DNA from: a bacterium
Lineage (GTDB): Bacteria; Planctomycetota; UBA1135; GCA-002686595
Direction of reading: 5' to 3'
DNA length: 47,384 bases
Assembly: GCA_030426785.1 (NCBI GenBank)
Contig: JAUHXY010000002.1
Location: forward strand, 1-47,384
The notes beneath the pieces were generated by a model. It searched no databases. It was given only the letters and a program-made list of their open reading frames with translations, and was not told the DNA's origin. A program made the translations under genes and the position numbers. Positions within the stretch are counted from its first letter, which is position 1; each line of letters opens with the position of its first letter. Of the stretch, positions 9,364 to 17,847 are shown piece by piece.

Positions 9364-10701
9364 ATGAGTCAAGACAACCAAAACCCCGAAGGCTTCGAAG
9401 AACACAAGCCCTCCGGCAAGCAAGGCAAAGGCCCTTCCATGAAGGAGCGGCTGATCGCCCAGCGCCGGGCGGAAGCCGAAGCGGCCTCCAAGGGCAGCGA
9501 GCCGAAGCCGGCCGCCCAAAAGCCGGCCCCCAAAGCCGCGCCCAAGCCGGCCGCGAAACGACCCGCCGCAGCCCCCAAGAAGGCCGCTCCGAAGAAAACC
9601 GCCCCGAAAGCGGCTGCCCAAGACGAGAGCGAGGAGTCTTCCAGCCGCCCCGCCCGCGCCCAACGGGCCGGCCGCAGTGGCGGAGCCTCTCGCCGCTCGG
9701 GAGGACGCGCGGCCGCCTCGCGCCGCCGTGGTGGCGACGAGGGTGACGACGGAGAGGAAAGCGAAGGGCGCGCACGAGGCGGTCGCCGCCGCCCCGCGAA
9801 GAAGGAAAAGAACATGCTCGCCCCGGCGCTCGGCACCCTCGCCGTGGTCGCCATCGCTGGCATCGGCGCCTGGCAGTTTATGGGTGGCGACGACACCGAA
9901 GCCGCTTCCAAGCCCGAAACGCCAGCTGAAACCAGCGTGTCCGGCACCGGCGGGAACGAGGCGCAAGCGCAGGCCGACCAAGACGCTGCGGACAAGGCCG
10001 CCAAAGAGCAGGCCGCGGCCGACAAAGCCGCTGCGGAGAAAGCTGCAGCGGAAAAGGAGGCTTCCAAGCCCGAAACCGTCAAGCCCGAGGACATGACTGA
10101 AGCCCCGCGCAACCGCAAAGGGCGTCAACTCGTGGCGGATGTCTATCCGGACCACCTCTACAATCCGGACGATCCCGAAGAGCCGAACCTCAAGGAATTC
10201 GAGAAGTTTGCTAAACCCGATTCCTTGTCCGATGAGGAATGGGCCAACGTCAACGAGAAGGTGGCGACCATGCTGGATCCCGACGCCGGTGCCGCTGGAA
10301 CGCGCGCCGCGACCTACCTCGAAGAGCTCGGTCGCGACGCCTTCCCGGCCATGGTCAACGGTCTGCTCGACCTGGACTACGGCACGGCGGAAGGCAACCT
10401 GAACGGCGACTTCGTGCAGCGCACGATGATGAACATCGCCAACGGCCGCAACTTCAGTTGGGGCTATGGCTTCGCCGACAGCCCTAACAAGACGGAAATC
10501 ACCAACAAGCGCGCCGTGGCTTTGGCCTATGGCGTGTGGCAAAAAGTAGTCGAAGACCCTTCCTACTGGGAGCGCTACAGCAACACCGAAGCCGCCAAGC
10601 GTGAAGGTGCCGGTGGCGGCGATAGCGCCCCCGCCGACGAGCCCGATGCGGCCGACGACGCTGCGGACAACCTGCTGGACGACCTCGGCATCGACGACTA
10701 G
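9364..10701 (+). CDS. Membrane-anchored protein with Lys/Pro/Ala-rich N-terminal tail and HEAT-like C-terminus
   Basis: Unrecognised 445-residue protein, start MSQDNQNPEGFEE, 56 bases after the previous gene and probably co-transcribed. Residues 45-150 are low-complexity: a KPAAQKPAPKAAPKPAAK segment, then Arg/Gly/Ser-rich and acidic stretches. One transmembrane helix follows (about 152-172, ending IAGIGAWQFM). Residues 180-240 are a charged Ala/Lys/Glu helix with repeated DKAAAEKAAAEK. The C-terminal module has TMLDP (302-306), ELGRDAFPAM (321-330) and a Trp-rich helix ending VEDPSYWERY, paralleling the TMLDP-like, AIGKPAIPGL and QWFGWYE elements of the gene before it. The last 30 residues are acidic and end DDLGIDD. 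The two genes look like a diverged pair built on the same anchor-plus-module plan. Confidence 0.75.
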   Translation: MSQDNQNPEGFEEHKPSGKQGKGPSMKERLIAQRRAEAEAASKGSEPKPAAQKPAPKAAPKPAAKRPAAAPKKAAPKKTAPKAAAQDESEESSSRPARAQRAGRSGGASRRSGGRAAASRRRGGDEGDDGEESEGRARGGRRRPAKKEKNMLAPALGTLAVVAIAGIGAWQFMGGDDTEAASKPETPAETSVSGTGGNEAQAQADQDAADKAAKEQAAADKAAAEKAAAEKEASKPETVKPEDMTEAPRNRKGRQLVADVYPDHLYNPDDPEEPNLKEFEKFAKPDSLSDEEWANVNEKVATMLDPDAGAAGTRAATYLEELGRDAFPAMVNGLLDLDYGTAEGNLNGDFVQRTMMNIANGRNFSWGYGFADSPNKTEITNKRAVALAYGVWQKVVEDPSYWERYSNTEAAKREGAGGGDSAPADEPDAADDAADNLLDDLGIDD

Positions 10702-10725
10702 TCCAAGTCCAAACGCGATCGAATG

Positions 10726-10758
10726 CAGCGCCCCCGGCTCATTAGGCTGGGGGCGCTG
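10726..10758 (+). terminator. Hairpin after the 9364-10701 gene
   Basis: CAGCGCCCCC (10726-10735) pairs perfectly with GGGGGCGCTG (10749-10758) across a 13-base loop, 25 bases after the stop codon, followed by TCCCTTTT. A 10-bp GC stem between two convergent genes is a good intrinsic terminator candidate, although the T-tract is weak. Confidence 0.65.
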
Positions 10759-10778
10759 TCCCTTTTGGGCCCTGCCTT

Positions 10779-10804
10779 ATGGGACACAAGGGCCCCCGTC
10801 CCAT
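10779..10804. terminator. Second hairpin in the convergent spacer
   Basis: ATGGGAC (10779-10785) and GTCCCAT (10798-10804) form a 7-bp inverted repeat with a C-rich 12-base loop. It lies between two convergent genes and could act on either strand, more likely for the minus-strand gene ending at 10879. No T-tract is present. Confidence 0.35.
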
Positions 10805-10878
10805 GTTCCGCCTAGGCGCTCTCCCAGAACAGTAAGATTCCCGCCCAAGGGGCTATCCGATCGCAGGCGTGTCGCCCC

Positions 10879-12558
10879 TTAGAAAGTCACTACGAGCGCG
10901 TTGGAGAAGTTCGACTCGCCTACTCCAGCGCCACCATCCCGGTGCCAAGCCTGGAACGTCCAAAGTTCGCCCACTTGAATGACGGGCTGGGATACGTACG
11001 GAATGGTCGCAGGTACATCGAATCCGGTACCACTGCTGGACGTGCCAACCAAGTTGACCAATTGCCCGGAGCCGTTGAACACTCCAATCGAATTGGCTTC
11101 TGTGCCCGATTGGTTGTAGCGCACAAAAAACTGGTTCGCGAGGGTCGACAAACACAAGCGACCATGAGAGACCACGATCCCCGGGTCATCCCAAGAACTA
11201 CCCACCAGCAAATACCCAAACTCTCCGGGAGGCCCTTGTAGGACCTCCAAGTGCAGCCCTGACGTGGCCGCAGGAGCGTAGGACCCTACTAAAGTCGTCG
11301 ACATCCCGGTCGAGTTTGGATCCATCGGGTCGCAGATCCGCGCCCCCGAAAGTTCGCAATCGTTCGCACCCGTCAACTGCAGCTGGTACGAGTTGCAGAG
11401 GGTGGTGGAAAACGGCCAAACCGACACCTCCAAAACACACCGCATCACTGTGGGTCCAGGATTCGTCCATTGCACTTGTTCCGAATCGGTGCCGAATTGC
11501 GTACTCGCGTCGAGCAAGAATCCGCATCCCGCCACGGGCTCGAACCGATGGAGCCGCAGGTTCAGATCGCTTGCCAGCCCCACGAATGCAATGTCGGCTG
11601 TCACCGTGTCACCGGGCTGCACGCAGAAAGTGAAGTAGTCCGGATCCCCATCCGAAACTTCCAAGTCCTGATAGAGACCAGCTGCTATCGCGCTCGGTTG
11701 CCAACATGTGTCGTTGTCCTCCCATGCGTCCGGAGTCAAGCAAGGGGTAGGCTCAATCTGCACGTCCAGGTCATAAAACGTGTAGGGCACAGAGTAGGCC
11801 TCGGTAGTAGCGCGCACGGTGACCGTCGCGGTTGTGGCGCCCTGGTTGACAAACACCGCACCCTCCGGATTCGCTCCTCCTAGGCCAGTTCCGGTCCAGC
11901 CCGCCAGGGCGTACTGCGCGTCCGCGCTGTCCGCCGATTCCAGAAGGACCATTCGGTGGCCCACCGGGACATCGATGGCGTAGTGGTCTCGATCCCCCAC
12001 AGAAACCCACAAGCCGTTGTAGACCCCCGGTCCCATCGGACTGGCGGTCGCGACCGAATCGTTGTCCTCGAAGGGATCGGCCGGTGCCCCAAAGATGTTC
12101 AACTGGCCCGGCGCGCCGGGCCCAAAGACATCAAAACCGACCTGCAGCATGATCACATCGCCTGCGGCCAACCCCGACACCGAGATCGCCGCCGGATCCC
12201 CGTTGAAGTAGTGGTTGTAGGCCAGGCACGCAGCGGCACACCCACTCCCATCGAACGCAGCGATCTCGGTTTGCCCCACGCTGCCGACCGTGTCGAAGAC
12301 AAAGTCCCCCGCAAAAGGCGCGGTCCAGGCAAAAAACTTGTCCGCGTTCGCGAAAATGTTGCTGACGCCGACGGCGCAAGGTTGCGCTCCGAAGAATCCG
12401 GAATGTGTCAGTGTCGTAGTGGCAAAGGAAAAAGTTCCCATACCGGTGAGGACTTCAGGACTTGAGCAATCATCCCCTTGGGCGCTTGCGGGCGCCGCTA
12501 GAGCACTAAGGAGGATAGAAGAAGGGAGAACCCAGGGGTTGCGTACAACGTGCTTCAT
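10879..12558 (-). CDS. Secreted protein with two PPC-like domains and a shared C-terminal module
   Basis: Exported protein of 559 residues. The start at 12558 gives MKHVVRNPWVLPSSILLSAL with a cleavage site after ASA (residue 26 or so). Two pre-peptidase-C-terminal (PPC) like modules are recognised by the signature DPFEDNDS (161-168) with GDRDHYAIDVPVGH (188-201), and by DAWEDNDT (277-284) with GDPDYFTFCVQPGD (304-317). These beta-sandwich domains usually mediate stability or matrix binding in secreted proteins. The last 150 residues (409-559) contain PNSTG, FGYLLVG, GRLCL and WTFQAWHRD followed by SNFSNALVVTF. The same pattern ends the beta-helix protein at 32950-35229. No catalytic domain is evident. 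It is a single gene, convergent with the plus-strand pair upstream. Confidence 0.8.
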   Translation of the reverse strand: MKHVVRNPWVLPSSILLSALAAPASAQGDDCSSPEVLTGMGTFSFATTTLTHSGFFGAQPCAVGVSNIFANADKFFAWTAPFAGDFVFDTVGSVGQTEIAAFDGSGCAAACLAYNHYFNGDPAAISVSGLAAGDVIMLQVGFDVFGPGAPGQLNIFGAPADPFEDNDSVATASPMGPGVYNGLWVSVGDRDHYAIDVPVGHRMVLLESADSADAQYALAGWTGTGLGGANPEGAVFVNQGATTATVTVRATTEAYSVPYTFYDLDVQIEPTPCLTPDAWEDNDTCWQPSAIAAGLYQDLEVSDGDPDYFTFCVQPGDTVTADIAFVGLASDLNLRLHRFEPVAGCGFLLDASTQFGTDSEQVQWTNPGPTVMRCVLEVSVWPFSTTLCNSYQLQLTGANDCELSGARICDPMDPNSTGMSTTLVGSYAPAATSGLHLEVLQGPPGEFGYLLVGSSWDDPGIVVSHGRLCLSTLANQFFVRYNQSGTEANSIGVFNGSGQLVNLVGTSSSGTGFDVPATIPYVSQPVIQVGELWTFQAWHRDGGAGVGESNFSNALVVTF

Positions 12559-12764
12559 GAAAATCGGCAGGTCGTGTGGCTCGAGCGGCACCACAGGAAC
12601 GGAATGTGAAGGGACCGCAAGAACGGCCCGAGCCCGGGCCTCTACGATAGCGCTTCAGGCAAGGACCGGCGCAAGTCGTCCCAGCCAGACCACCGGAAAC
12701 CTCGCGATTCGAGAACCTTCCAAGTCACGATCAACGCAGAAATCCGCGGACCGTCGGCCCACGT

Positions 12765-14606
12765 TCAGTCTTCGATGCGCTGGACTGCCCCCGTGCCGCC
12801 GCGGCGGGGATCGCTGACGGCCACGGGGCGTCCCGACTCGGGGATGTGGATGGCCTGCACGGAACCGAATTTGGTTTCCAGCTCGACCGCCACTTCTTGG
12901 GCGTGCTGGTTTTCCAAAGCCTCCAAGAGCGGACTGTTCCAGTCGCCTTCAAACCGCGTCCACTGGGGCTTCCACTGCTGGTGCAAGCGCGGCGCCTGCA
13001 CGGCACTCTCCAGGTCCTGTTCGTACACCAAGTGCCGCAGCATGACCTGCAACACGGAGGTGATGATGCGCGGCCCTCCGGGCGACCCGATCACGAGGGA
13101 AACGCGCCCACCCCCTTCGCGCACCACCGTCGGGGTCATCGAGGACAACGGCCGCTTGGTAGGCCGCAGACGATTCGCCTCGCTGCCCACCAGCCCGTAC
13201 AGGTTGGGAACTCCGGGAGCGAGAGCGAAGTCGTCCAACTCGTTGTTGAGCAAGAAGCCCGCTTCCCCCACCAAGATGCCGGACCCGAAGGTCGCGTTGA
13301 GGGTCGTGGTCATGCTGACCGCGTTCCCCTTGCGGTCGATGACCGACAGGTGGGTGGTCTCGCCGCTTTCGGCGGGCACCGGCGCCACCCATGCTTTTAC
13401 GTTGGGGTTGGCACGCTCCCCGATAGAGATGCGCCGCGTCGCGACCCACTCCGGGGCCAGCAACTCTTGCAAGGGCACCCACACGTGATCGGGATCTCCC
13501 AAGTGTTCCGCACGGTCGGCAAAAGCTCGCCGCATCGCCTCGATCCACCAATGCACGGCACGGGAGGAAAGGCCACAGGATTCTGCCGCGACGAACACGC
13601 CCAAGTCCTGTTTCTCCAAACAGGCCTCGCGCTCGGCGTCCAAAGGGAAGCCCTCCAGGATGGCGAGCACTTGCAGCAACACCATGCCGCCGGAACTCGG
13701 GGGCCCCATGGAGATGATCTGATCTCCGCGGAACCAACCGACCAAGGGCTTGCGCACTTTGGCGGTGTAGCTGCCGAGGTCTTCGAGACTCATGTGCCGA
13801 TCCCCAACGATGGAACCCGTGCGCCGATCCGCAGCGCGCAAGGTTTCGACAATCGCTTGCGCGGTCGGGCCCGAGTAAAACGCCGCAGGACCTCCCCGCG
13901 CGTACCGCTCGAGGGTAGCCGCAAGGGCCGGTTGCACGAGCAACTCGCCTTCCTGCAACGCTTCCCCCCCCGGATAAAACAATCGGCGTGCGGCGGGATC
14001 GGCGACCAACCGAGCCCGCAGGCTCTCCCGGCGCAAGTCCCGGGCGAGGAAGTCATCCACTTCGAATCCATGGCGCGCCAAGGCGATCGCGGGGGCGCAC
14101 AGGCGAGCGAACGTGATTTGCCCCGAACCGTGGCTGCGGTACAGCTCGAACAGTCCTAGGGGGCTGCCCGGCACCCCCACCGCTAATGGGGTTTGCAGCG
14201 AGCGCTCGGGCACCACCTCGCCCGCGTCGTTCAGGTATAGATCGGTGCGGTACCCGGCCGGGGTCGTCTCGCGGAAGTCCAAGGACCACGCCTCTCCTTC
14301 GTGCGGCACCCACAGAGCGAATCCTCCGCCCCCAAGATTGCCCGCCTGGGGATACACCACGGCCAGGGCTAGAGCGGTCGCCACCGCGGCGTCGGCTGCG
14401 TTCCCGCCTTGGTTGAGCACTTCGAGGCCAACCTGCACCGCCAGTGGGTGCTCGGCCACCACGGCTCCCGCTAGAGGCGTCGGGAAGGGATCGCTGTCGC
14501 CAAACGGATCGTTCGCACGGCATCCGCTTCCTAGCGAGAGCAGCAGCCCGATCGCGATCAGCCCGGCCGCTCGGCGCGGGGATCTAGATCGGCGGCTCTT
14601 GGTCAT
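12765..14606 (-). CDS. ggt: Gamma-glutamyltranspeptidase, lipoprotein
   Basis: Gamma-glutamyltransferase (glutathione hydrolase), an Ntn-hydrolase that splits glutathione and gamma-glutamyl compounds outside the cytoplasm. The start MTKSRRSRSPRRAAG precedes a hydrophobic segment and lipobox (LGSGC, Cys29). The autoprocessing and nucleophile site is ETTHLSVID, with the catalytic Thr at residue 417 of 613. Family motifs GNAADAAVA, NLGGGGFAL, GPPSSGG and PLSSM with IGSPGG are all present, so both subunits should form. The upstream frame extends 17 codons, but the ATG at 14606 leads directly into the signal. It overlaps the end of the NIL-domain gene by 23 bases, so the two are translated from one message. 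Recycling of extracellular glutathione or gamma-glutamyl peptides is the expected role. Confidence 0.96.
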   Translation of the reverse strand: MTKSRRSRSPRRAAGLIAIGLLLSLGSGCRANDPFGDSDPFPTPLAGAVVAEHPLAVQVGLEVLNQGGNAADAAVATALALAVVYPQAGNLGGGGFALWVPHEGEAWSLDFRETTPAGYRTDLYLNDAGEVVPERSLQTPLAVGVPGSPLGLFELYRSHGSGQITFARLCAPAIALARHGFEVDDFLARDLRRESLRARLVADPAARRLFYPGGEALQEGELLVQPALAATLERYARGGPAAFYSGPTAQAIVETLRAADRRTGSIVGDRHMSLEDLGSYTAKVRKPLVGWFRGDQIISMGPPSSGGMVLLQVLAILEGFPLDAEREACLEKQDLGVFVAAESCGLSSRAVHWWIEAMRRAFADRAEHLGDPDHVWVPLQELLAPEWVATRRISIGERANPNVKAWVAPVPAESGETTHLSVIDRKGNAVSMTTTLNATFGSGILVGEAGFLLNNELDDFALAPGVPNLYGLVGSEANRLRPTKRPLSSMTPTVVREGGGRVSLVIGSPGGPRIITSVLQVMLRHLVYEQDLESAVQAPRLHQQWKPQWTRFEGDWNSPLLEALENQHAQEVAVELETKFGSVQAIHIPESGRPVAVSDPRRGGTGAVQRIED

Positions 14607-14832
14607 CCTCGATAGCGGCCACCGAAACACCTCGACCGCGCAGGTAGTCCACGGCACGCTCGATGTCGGCCGGCTCCCCTTCGATCTCCACCACGACCTT
14701 GGCCTCGGTGGCTCGAATGCTGGCCGCTCGGATGTTCGGCACCACCGGAAACTTCTCGCCTAGCGTGTGACTGATGATCGGCTCGGAGATCAGCTCTTGG
14801 GGGAAGATGCAGAAGTACTTGGCGGTGGCCAT
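14584..14832 (-). CDS. Stand-alone NIL-domain protein
   Basis: Small 82-residue ferredoxin-like-fold protein resembling the NIL domain, which normally regulates the methionine ABC transporter ATPase MetN by binding methionine, or is fused to ferredoxins. Here it stands alone: MATAKYFCIFPQELISEP, then PVVPNIRAASIRATEAKVV and an EIEGEPADIERAVDYLRGRGV segment typical of the domain's strand-helix end. No ABC ATPase lies nearby. It starts 6 bases after the membrane-protein gene ends and overlaps the ggt start, so the three form one operon. A role in sensing a sulfur amino acid would fit the link to glutathione breakdown (inference). Confidence 0.8.
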   Translation of the reverse strand: MATAKYFCIFPQELISEPIISHTLGEKFPVVPNIRAASIRATEAKVVVEIEGEPADIERAVDYLRGRGVSVAAIEDDQEPPI

Positions 14833-14838
14833 CGCGGA

Positions 14839-15519
14839 TCAGGAGGGAGGAGTAGAGCGTCGCAGGCGGATCTGCCCCCCTGCGGCTAAGAAGCATCCCA
14901 CCACAAGCGCCCCCCATCCCGCAAGGCTTCCCCACCCGATCCGCAGGTCTGGGCCGATCCGATCGGCCCCGGCAGGCTCGTAAATCGCCGGCATGCGCAT
15001 CCAGTCCCAGCCCGCACACTCGAGGGCGAGGCCAGCAGGGCTGCAGGATAGGGCTAGCGCCGTGGTCGCAGGACTCCAGTGCGGAGCCCCCGACAATCCG
15101 AAGCCGATGGGCCATGCGAATAGCACCGCCGTCGCCGCGGCGACCCACAAGGCGGCGCGCCCGACGCTCCAACCGACCAGCCGACTCCCGATCAAAGCCA
15201 CCCCCCAGCCCAAGGCCGCCAAACCCATCACAGCCCCCAAACCACCCCACCAAGCTTCCCGCGAAAACTCGACCGGGTACCACCAAGTCACCCAAAGCCA
15301 AGCCTCGCCCCATGCAGCCACTACCAGCGCACCGGGCCAAAGGCGTAGCCAGGATCCTTGGCCTGCCGGCTCTACTCCCGCTCGCCAGCCCAAAGCACCG
15401 GCTACGGGTGCGGCCAATGCCGCCCACCACAGCCAAGCCTCTTCGCTGTTCATCCACAACAGCGGCACGTAGGCCAAGCCGATCGCTGCAAGCAACCGCC
15501 AGAGGGTGGGTCCGAACAT
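14839..15519 (-). CDS. Hypothetical polytopic membrane protein
   Basis: Unrecognised 226-residue integral membrane protein with about six hydrophobic segments, very rich in Trp, Ala and Gly (for example AWLWWAALAAP, WLWVTWWYP and WGALVVGCFLAAG). It starts MFGPTLWRLLAAIGLAYVP and ends in a short basic tail (RLRRSTPPS). The region between the last two helices (CSPAGLALECAGWDWMRMPAIYEP) is probably extracytoplasmic. First gene of the NIL-domain/ggt operon. No family is recognised. Confidence 0.75.
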   Translation of the reverse strand: MFGPTLWRLLAAIGLAYVPLLWMNSEEAWLWWAALAAPVAGALGWRAGVEPAGQGSWLRLWPGALVVAAWGEAWLWVTWWYPVEFSREAWWGGLGAVMGLAALGWGVALIGSRLVGWSVGRAALWVAAATAVLFAWPIGFGLSGAPHWSPATTALALSCSPAGLALECAGWDWMRMPAIYEPAGADRIGPDLRIGWGSLAGWGALVVGCFLAAGGQIRLRRSTPPS

Positions 15520-15628
15520 CGTTCCATGGTAGCGCGTACTTCCCGACCCGGTGCCTGCGGAAGTAGCGGGGCGAAGAAGGCCGAACCCGCCGCGGGGAAT
15601 CGCGGTACCAGCTGGTTAAGCTGCGCCC

Positions 15629-16729
15629 ATGGCTTCTCCTTCCTACCACCGCAAGAACGCCCGCGAAGTCCAGTGGGGAAGCCAGACGGCGTTGGCGTTC
15701 GCGGGCACCGATTACCTGGGGCTGAGCGCCGATGCGCGGGTTGCCGAAGCGATGCGGAGCGGACTAGAGCGCTTCGGCGCTAGCGCCTCCGCCTCGCGCT
15801 GGACATCGGGCACGAGCGAAGTGCACGAGCACCTCGAAGAAGGTCTCGCCGAGTTTCTCGGCCTCGAGAGCGCTTTGGTTTTGCCCTCCGGCGGCCAGGC
15901 GAACCTAGCCCTGCTGGAAACCTGGCAGGACGAGGTCGAGCCGCTGTTGCTCGACGCCGATGCGCACTCGACCCTCGTGCTGGCCGCGCGCTCCCACGGG
16001 GGCGCCCGCTACGAGTTCGGAGCGGGTGATCCGACGCGCTTGCTCGCCCTGTGCGACCGTTTTCGTGAGCGCTCCCCCGCCATCCTCACCGATGGAGTGT
16101 TTCCAGCCAAGGGTCGCATGGCGCCTGTCGCACACATCCTGCGCTACCTACCTCCCTCGGGTTGGTTGCTGCTCGACGACAGCCACGGGATCGGGGTGGT
16201 GGGGCCGGAGGGGCGTGGCACCTTGCAAGCCTTCGGAACGCCTTCGCAACGCACGGTCGTCTCCTTTTCCTTGGCAAAAGCCCTGGGCACGGCCGGGGGT
16301 GCGCTGGTCGGCCCCGCGGACGCGATCGAAGCGGTCCGGCGCCGATCGGAGTGGTTTGGCGGCAGCAGCGCACTGCCGCCCGCGATGGCGAGCGCTGCCC
16401 TCGAAGCCTTGCGCATCCTCGAACGGGAACCCGAGCGGGTTCAGCGCCTCCACAAAAACATCAACGCGTTGCACCGGCTGGCTGCTCGCTTCGGCAGCGC
16501 ACGCCAGGGGACGTTTTTGCCGGTTTGGAACATTCCATTCGCAGACCAAGAACAAGGGCGGAAAGCCTACGCTGCGCTGTTGCGGGAAGGGGTCTTCGCG
16601 CCCCTCACCCGTTATGGCTCCGGCCAAGATGGCGCCTACCTGCGCATCGCCGTCAACAGCGAGCACACGTCGGAGGACTTGGCGCGATTGCGCGCCGCCC
16701 TCGAAGTGGCGCTGGCTTTCGGAGAGTAG
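15629..16729 (+). CDS. PLP-dependent alpha-oxoamine synthase-like protein (BioF/KBL family)
   Basis: Fold-type I PLP enzyme of 366 residues resembling 8-amino-7-oxononanoate synthase and 2-amino-3-ketobutyrate CoA ligase. It shows DYLGLSADARV (28-38), the SASRWTSGTSEVHEHLE segment (53-70) matching the family's SRLxxG..xxHxxLE motif, DDSHGIGVVG (183-192) for the PLP-ring Asp and His, and SFSLAKALGTAGG with Lys217 as the Schiff-base lysine. It is slightly short at the N-terminus relative to BioF. No other biotin, threonine or sphingolipid gene is adjacent, so the exact condensation reaction (pimeloyl-, acetyl- or longer acyl-CoA with an amino acid) is undecided. It converges on the polysaccharide-export gene. 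Confidence 0.85.
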   Translation: MASPSYHRKNAREVQWGSQTALAFAGTDYLGLSADARVAEAMRSGLERFGASASASRWTSGTSEVHEHLEEGLAEFLGLESALVLPSGGQANLALLETWQDEVEPLLLDADAHSTLVLAARSHGGARYEFGAGDPTRLLALCDRFRERSPAILTDGVFPAKGRMAPVAHILRYLPPSGWLLLDDSHGIGVVGPEGRGTLQAFGTPSQRTVVSFSLAKALGTAGGALVGPADAIEAVRRRSEWFGGSSALPPAMASAALEALRILEREPERVQRLHKNINALHRLAARFGSARQGTFLPVWNIPFADQEQGRKAYAALLREGVFAPLTRYGSGQDGAYLRIAVNSEHTSEDLARLRAALEVALAFGE

Positions 16730-16745
16730 AGCCTACTCCAAGAGC

Positions 16746-17363
16746 CTATTGGATCGGTGCAACGACCTTGCCGAACATGGTCGGCGGCACGTACAGGATG
16801 TCGCCATCCTCCAGCGCAACGTTGAAGCTGGTATTGCCCCGACCGATCGCCCGGATGTTCAGGTTGGTGGTGTGTTCTTTGGTGCCGGTGCCGCGAATCA
16901 AGCGCACGCGGGATAGGTCGGCGTAGCTCTCATCCGGGCCGGCGTTGATCGTGCCTTCCAAAACGGTGAGCCCCCGTTCCAGGGGATAGCGACCTGGGCG
17001 TGCAACCTCGCCATACACGTAGAAACGCTCCTGCGGTTTCGCGATGGAGACGTTCAGCTCGCTGCGCCCGTACACGTCGTTGTAGCGCTCGCGCAACTCT
17101 TCGTGCAGTTGCATGGAGCTTTGCCCGCTCACCGGCAGCTTGCCCAGCCCGGGGAACTCCATCTTGCCGTCCGCCCCAATCTTGGCCGATGCCATCACCA
17201 CGTCCGGGCGCATGCGGTCGACGATCGAAACGGTGTCCCCCGCCGCGATCACATCGTCGTCCGCGCGAGCCTGCAAGTGCAGGTGCGAGTTGGAAGCGGT
17301 ACGACAAGCGCCCAGGAAAAGGGAGGACAGGATGAGCAGTGCGGCGAGGAGAGCGAATCGCAT
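16746..17363 (-). CDS. Polysaccharide export (Wza-type) lipoprotein
   Basis: Outer-membrane polysaccharide export protein of 205 residues. The start MRFALLAALLILSSLFLGAC at 17363 opens a lipoprotein signal (lipobox LGAC). The Poly_export domain follows with IAAGDTVSIVDR and the ADGKMEFPGLGKLPVSG segment. The SLBB-like part then contains RFYVYGEVARPGRYPLERGLTVLEG. It ends with a GDILYVPPTMF motif common to this family. The size corresponds to a minimal Wza homologue with one SLBB domain. No glycosyltransferase or chain-length gene lies next to it, so it may serve a remote exopolysaccharide locus. The frame extends 49 codons further upstream but without protein-like sequence. Confidence 0.9.
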   Translation of the reverse strand: MRFALLAALLILSSLFLGACRTASNSHLHLQARADDDVIAAGDTVSIVDRMRPDVVMASAKIGADGKMEFPGLGKLPVSGQSSMQLHEELRERYNDVYGRSELNVSIAKPQERFYVYGEVARPGRYPLERGLTVLEGTINAGPDESYADLSRVRLIRGTGTKEHTTNLNIRAIGRGNTSFNVALEDGDILYVPPTMFGKVVAPIQ

Positions 17364-17758
17364 GGCTTGCAAGGTCTTGAGGATCGGCGCGCGCGAAGCC
17401 CTGAGGCCACTACGGGCGCCGTTCGGATCGGAAGGCAGAGGGAAGCCCTTGCGCCTCTCGGCGGCCCCCTCCGCTCCCATGGTGTACCCAAACCTCAGGC
17501 CTGCTCTCAACGTTCCGTGAGCGTTATTCCCGCCTGGGGTGCGCGAAAGGCGCGTTGGCAGCCGAAACAGCGCAAAGGTTCACCCGCGGCAGTAGAAAGC
17601 AGGGTGGTTGGCAAACGTGGCCGTCTGAAGAGAGGTAGCGGTTTCGCTCCCTAGAAAGCGCTTTGCAGCGCCCCCCCGCAAGCCAACGCCTTTGGCAGTT
17701 GCGAGGCCGAGCCCCTTCACTCGTTGCATCCGAAAGGCACCTTCGATCGCACTCGAGG
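17364..17758. other. Intergenic region without recognised gene
   Basis: 395 bases between the polysaccharide-export start and the 3' end of tRNA-Cys. It presumably holds the promoter and leader of the export gene and the tRNA-Cys terminator. Short open frames here do not read like proteins. I see no clear hairpin with a T-tract, no RNA gene and no repeat. Confidence 0.5.
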
Positions 17759-17834
17759 TGGAGGCGGCACCCGGACTCGAACCGGGGAATGATGGATTTG
17801 CAATCCATTGCCTTAGCCACTTGGCCATGCCGCC
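17759..17834 (-). tRNA. tRNA-Cys (GCA), CCA encoded
   Basis: Read on minus, the 76-base cloverleaf starts GGCGGCATGGCCAAGTGG and ends TGCCGCC plus TCCA, so the 3' CCA is encoded. The acceptor stem GGCGGCA/TGCCGCC is fully paired, the anticodon loop is TTGCAAA with anticodon GCA, and the T-arm contains GGTTCGAGTCC. It is transcribed away from tRNA-Leu. A promoter lies at 17848-17875. Confidence 0.97.
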
Positions 17835-17847
17835 TTAGGGGTAAAGA

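Noticed and set aside
17580-17828. Small minus open frame beginning MAKWLRQWIANPS
   Set aside because: Its N-terminal part is translated from the tRNA-Cys sequence; the tRNA explains it.
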